DNA from: Candidatus Altimarinota bacterium
Lineage (GTDB): Bacteria; Patescibacteriota; Gracilibacteria; UBA4473
Assembly (NCBI GenBank): GCA_027028725.1
Contig: JALVIB010000079.1
Location: 1 to 21,468 of the forward strand
DNA: 21,468 nucleotides
Direction: 5' to 3'
Both the position numbers and the translations under genes were made by a program. This document shows, in pieces, positions 21,331-21,468 of this stretch; within the stretch, counting starts at the first letter, position 1, and every line of letters begins with the position of its first letter. Below the pieces are notes generated by a model. It was not told where the DNA came from. It worked only from the letters and a program-made list of their open reading frames with translations, and did no database searches.

Positions 21331-21468
21331 ATTTATTTTATTTAAATTAAAAAAATCCCGCGAAATTTTACAAAGTAATTAAGTTGGAGGTCTGAAAAAA
21401 TTTACAATGAAATAATATTTTTTTAACAATCTATCTATTTATTAGTTTATTTTTTTATTTTTAAGAAC

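Noticed and set aside
591..21375. The repeated motif as a CRISPR array
   Set aside because: Copies are irregularly spaced, in both orientations and inside genes, with no constant spacer length and no cas genes.
21383..21412. GGAGGT followed by ATG on the + strand as a gene start
   Set aside because: The frame stops after two codons, and no other start follows within the window.

Overview
The window looks like a piece of a small, A+T-rich genome from an uncultivated Candidate Phyla Radiation (Patescibacteria) bacterium. The evidence is indirect. The ribosomal protein run is rplF-rplR-rpsE-rplO with only 3 bases between rpsE and rplO, so rpmD (uL30) is missing from its usual place; CPR bacteria are known to lack uL30. 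The genes are compact, and most starts lack a Shine-Dalgarno sequence. A membrane-anchored Mur ligase, a FemAB-like enzyme and a FecR-domain protein fit a reduced Gram-positive-like envelope. The code is standard: no housekeeping frame is interrupted by TGA, and TGA serves as a stop. I cannot place it to class; Peregrinibacteria-like is a guess.

Layout. 1-2422 (+): ftsB/divIC-like gene, a repeat-filled gap, then a large lysine-rich unknown. 2526-3974 (-): miaB. 4187-5368 (+): pgk. 5402-6349 (-): tRNA-Tyr, rplY (bL25/CTC) and tRNA-Met. 6461-9210 (-): an unknown, a membrane Mur ligase and a small [2Fe-2S] ferredoxin. 9252-11105 (+): mutM and a Bro-N-like/Fic fusion. 11123-13769 (-): fecR-like gene then femAB, 4 bases apart. 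13980-14548 (+): a Phd-type antitoxin and MazF/PemK toxin overlapping by ATGA. 14726-15985 (-): serS. 16287-18233 (+): secreted SLH-PDZ-S41 protease. 18375-18926 (-): an unknown between two 55-bp direct repeats. 19111-21248 (-): the ribosomal protein run.

The striking feature is a dense layer of short repeats. The motif AAAATTTCGCGGGATTTT (either strand) occurs about 50 times by hand count with an intact CGCGGG-type core, in genes and between them. Its sense form starts directly at the TAA stop of eight genes. It forms the terminal inverted repeats of a 108-bp element present twice. Nine copies inside coding sequence are each split by a G+C-rich palindromic core of exactly 21 bp (7 codons), so the frame is always kept. 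Other palindrome families also sit in frame inside miaB, mutM, femAB and the Mur ligase. The motif may be a DNA-uptake-type sequence, a 3'-end signal, a landing site for mobile palindromes, or more than one of these.

Promoters can be read at several genes: ftsB, rplY, tRNA-Tyr, fecR and rplF all have a TTGACA-like box, a 16-base spacer and a -10. For ftsB, miaB, pgk and fecR the -10 ends exactly 7 bases before ATG, which predicts leaderless mRNAs.
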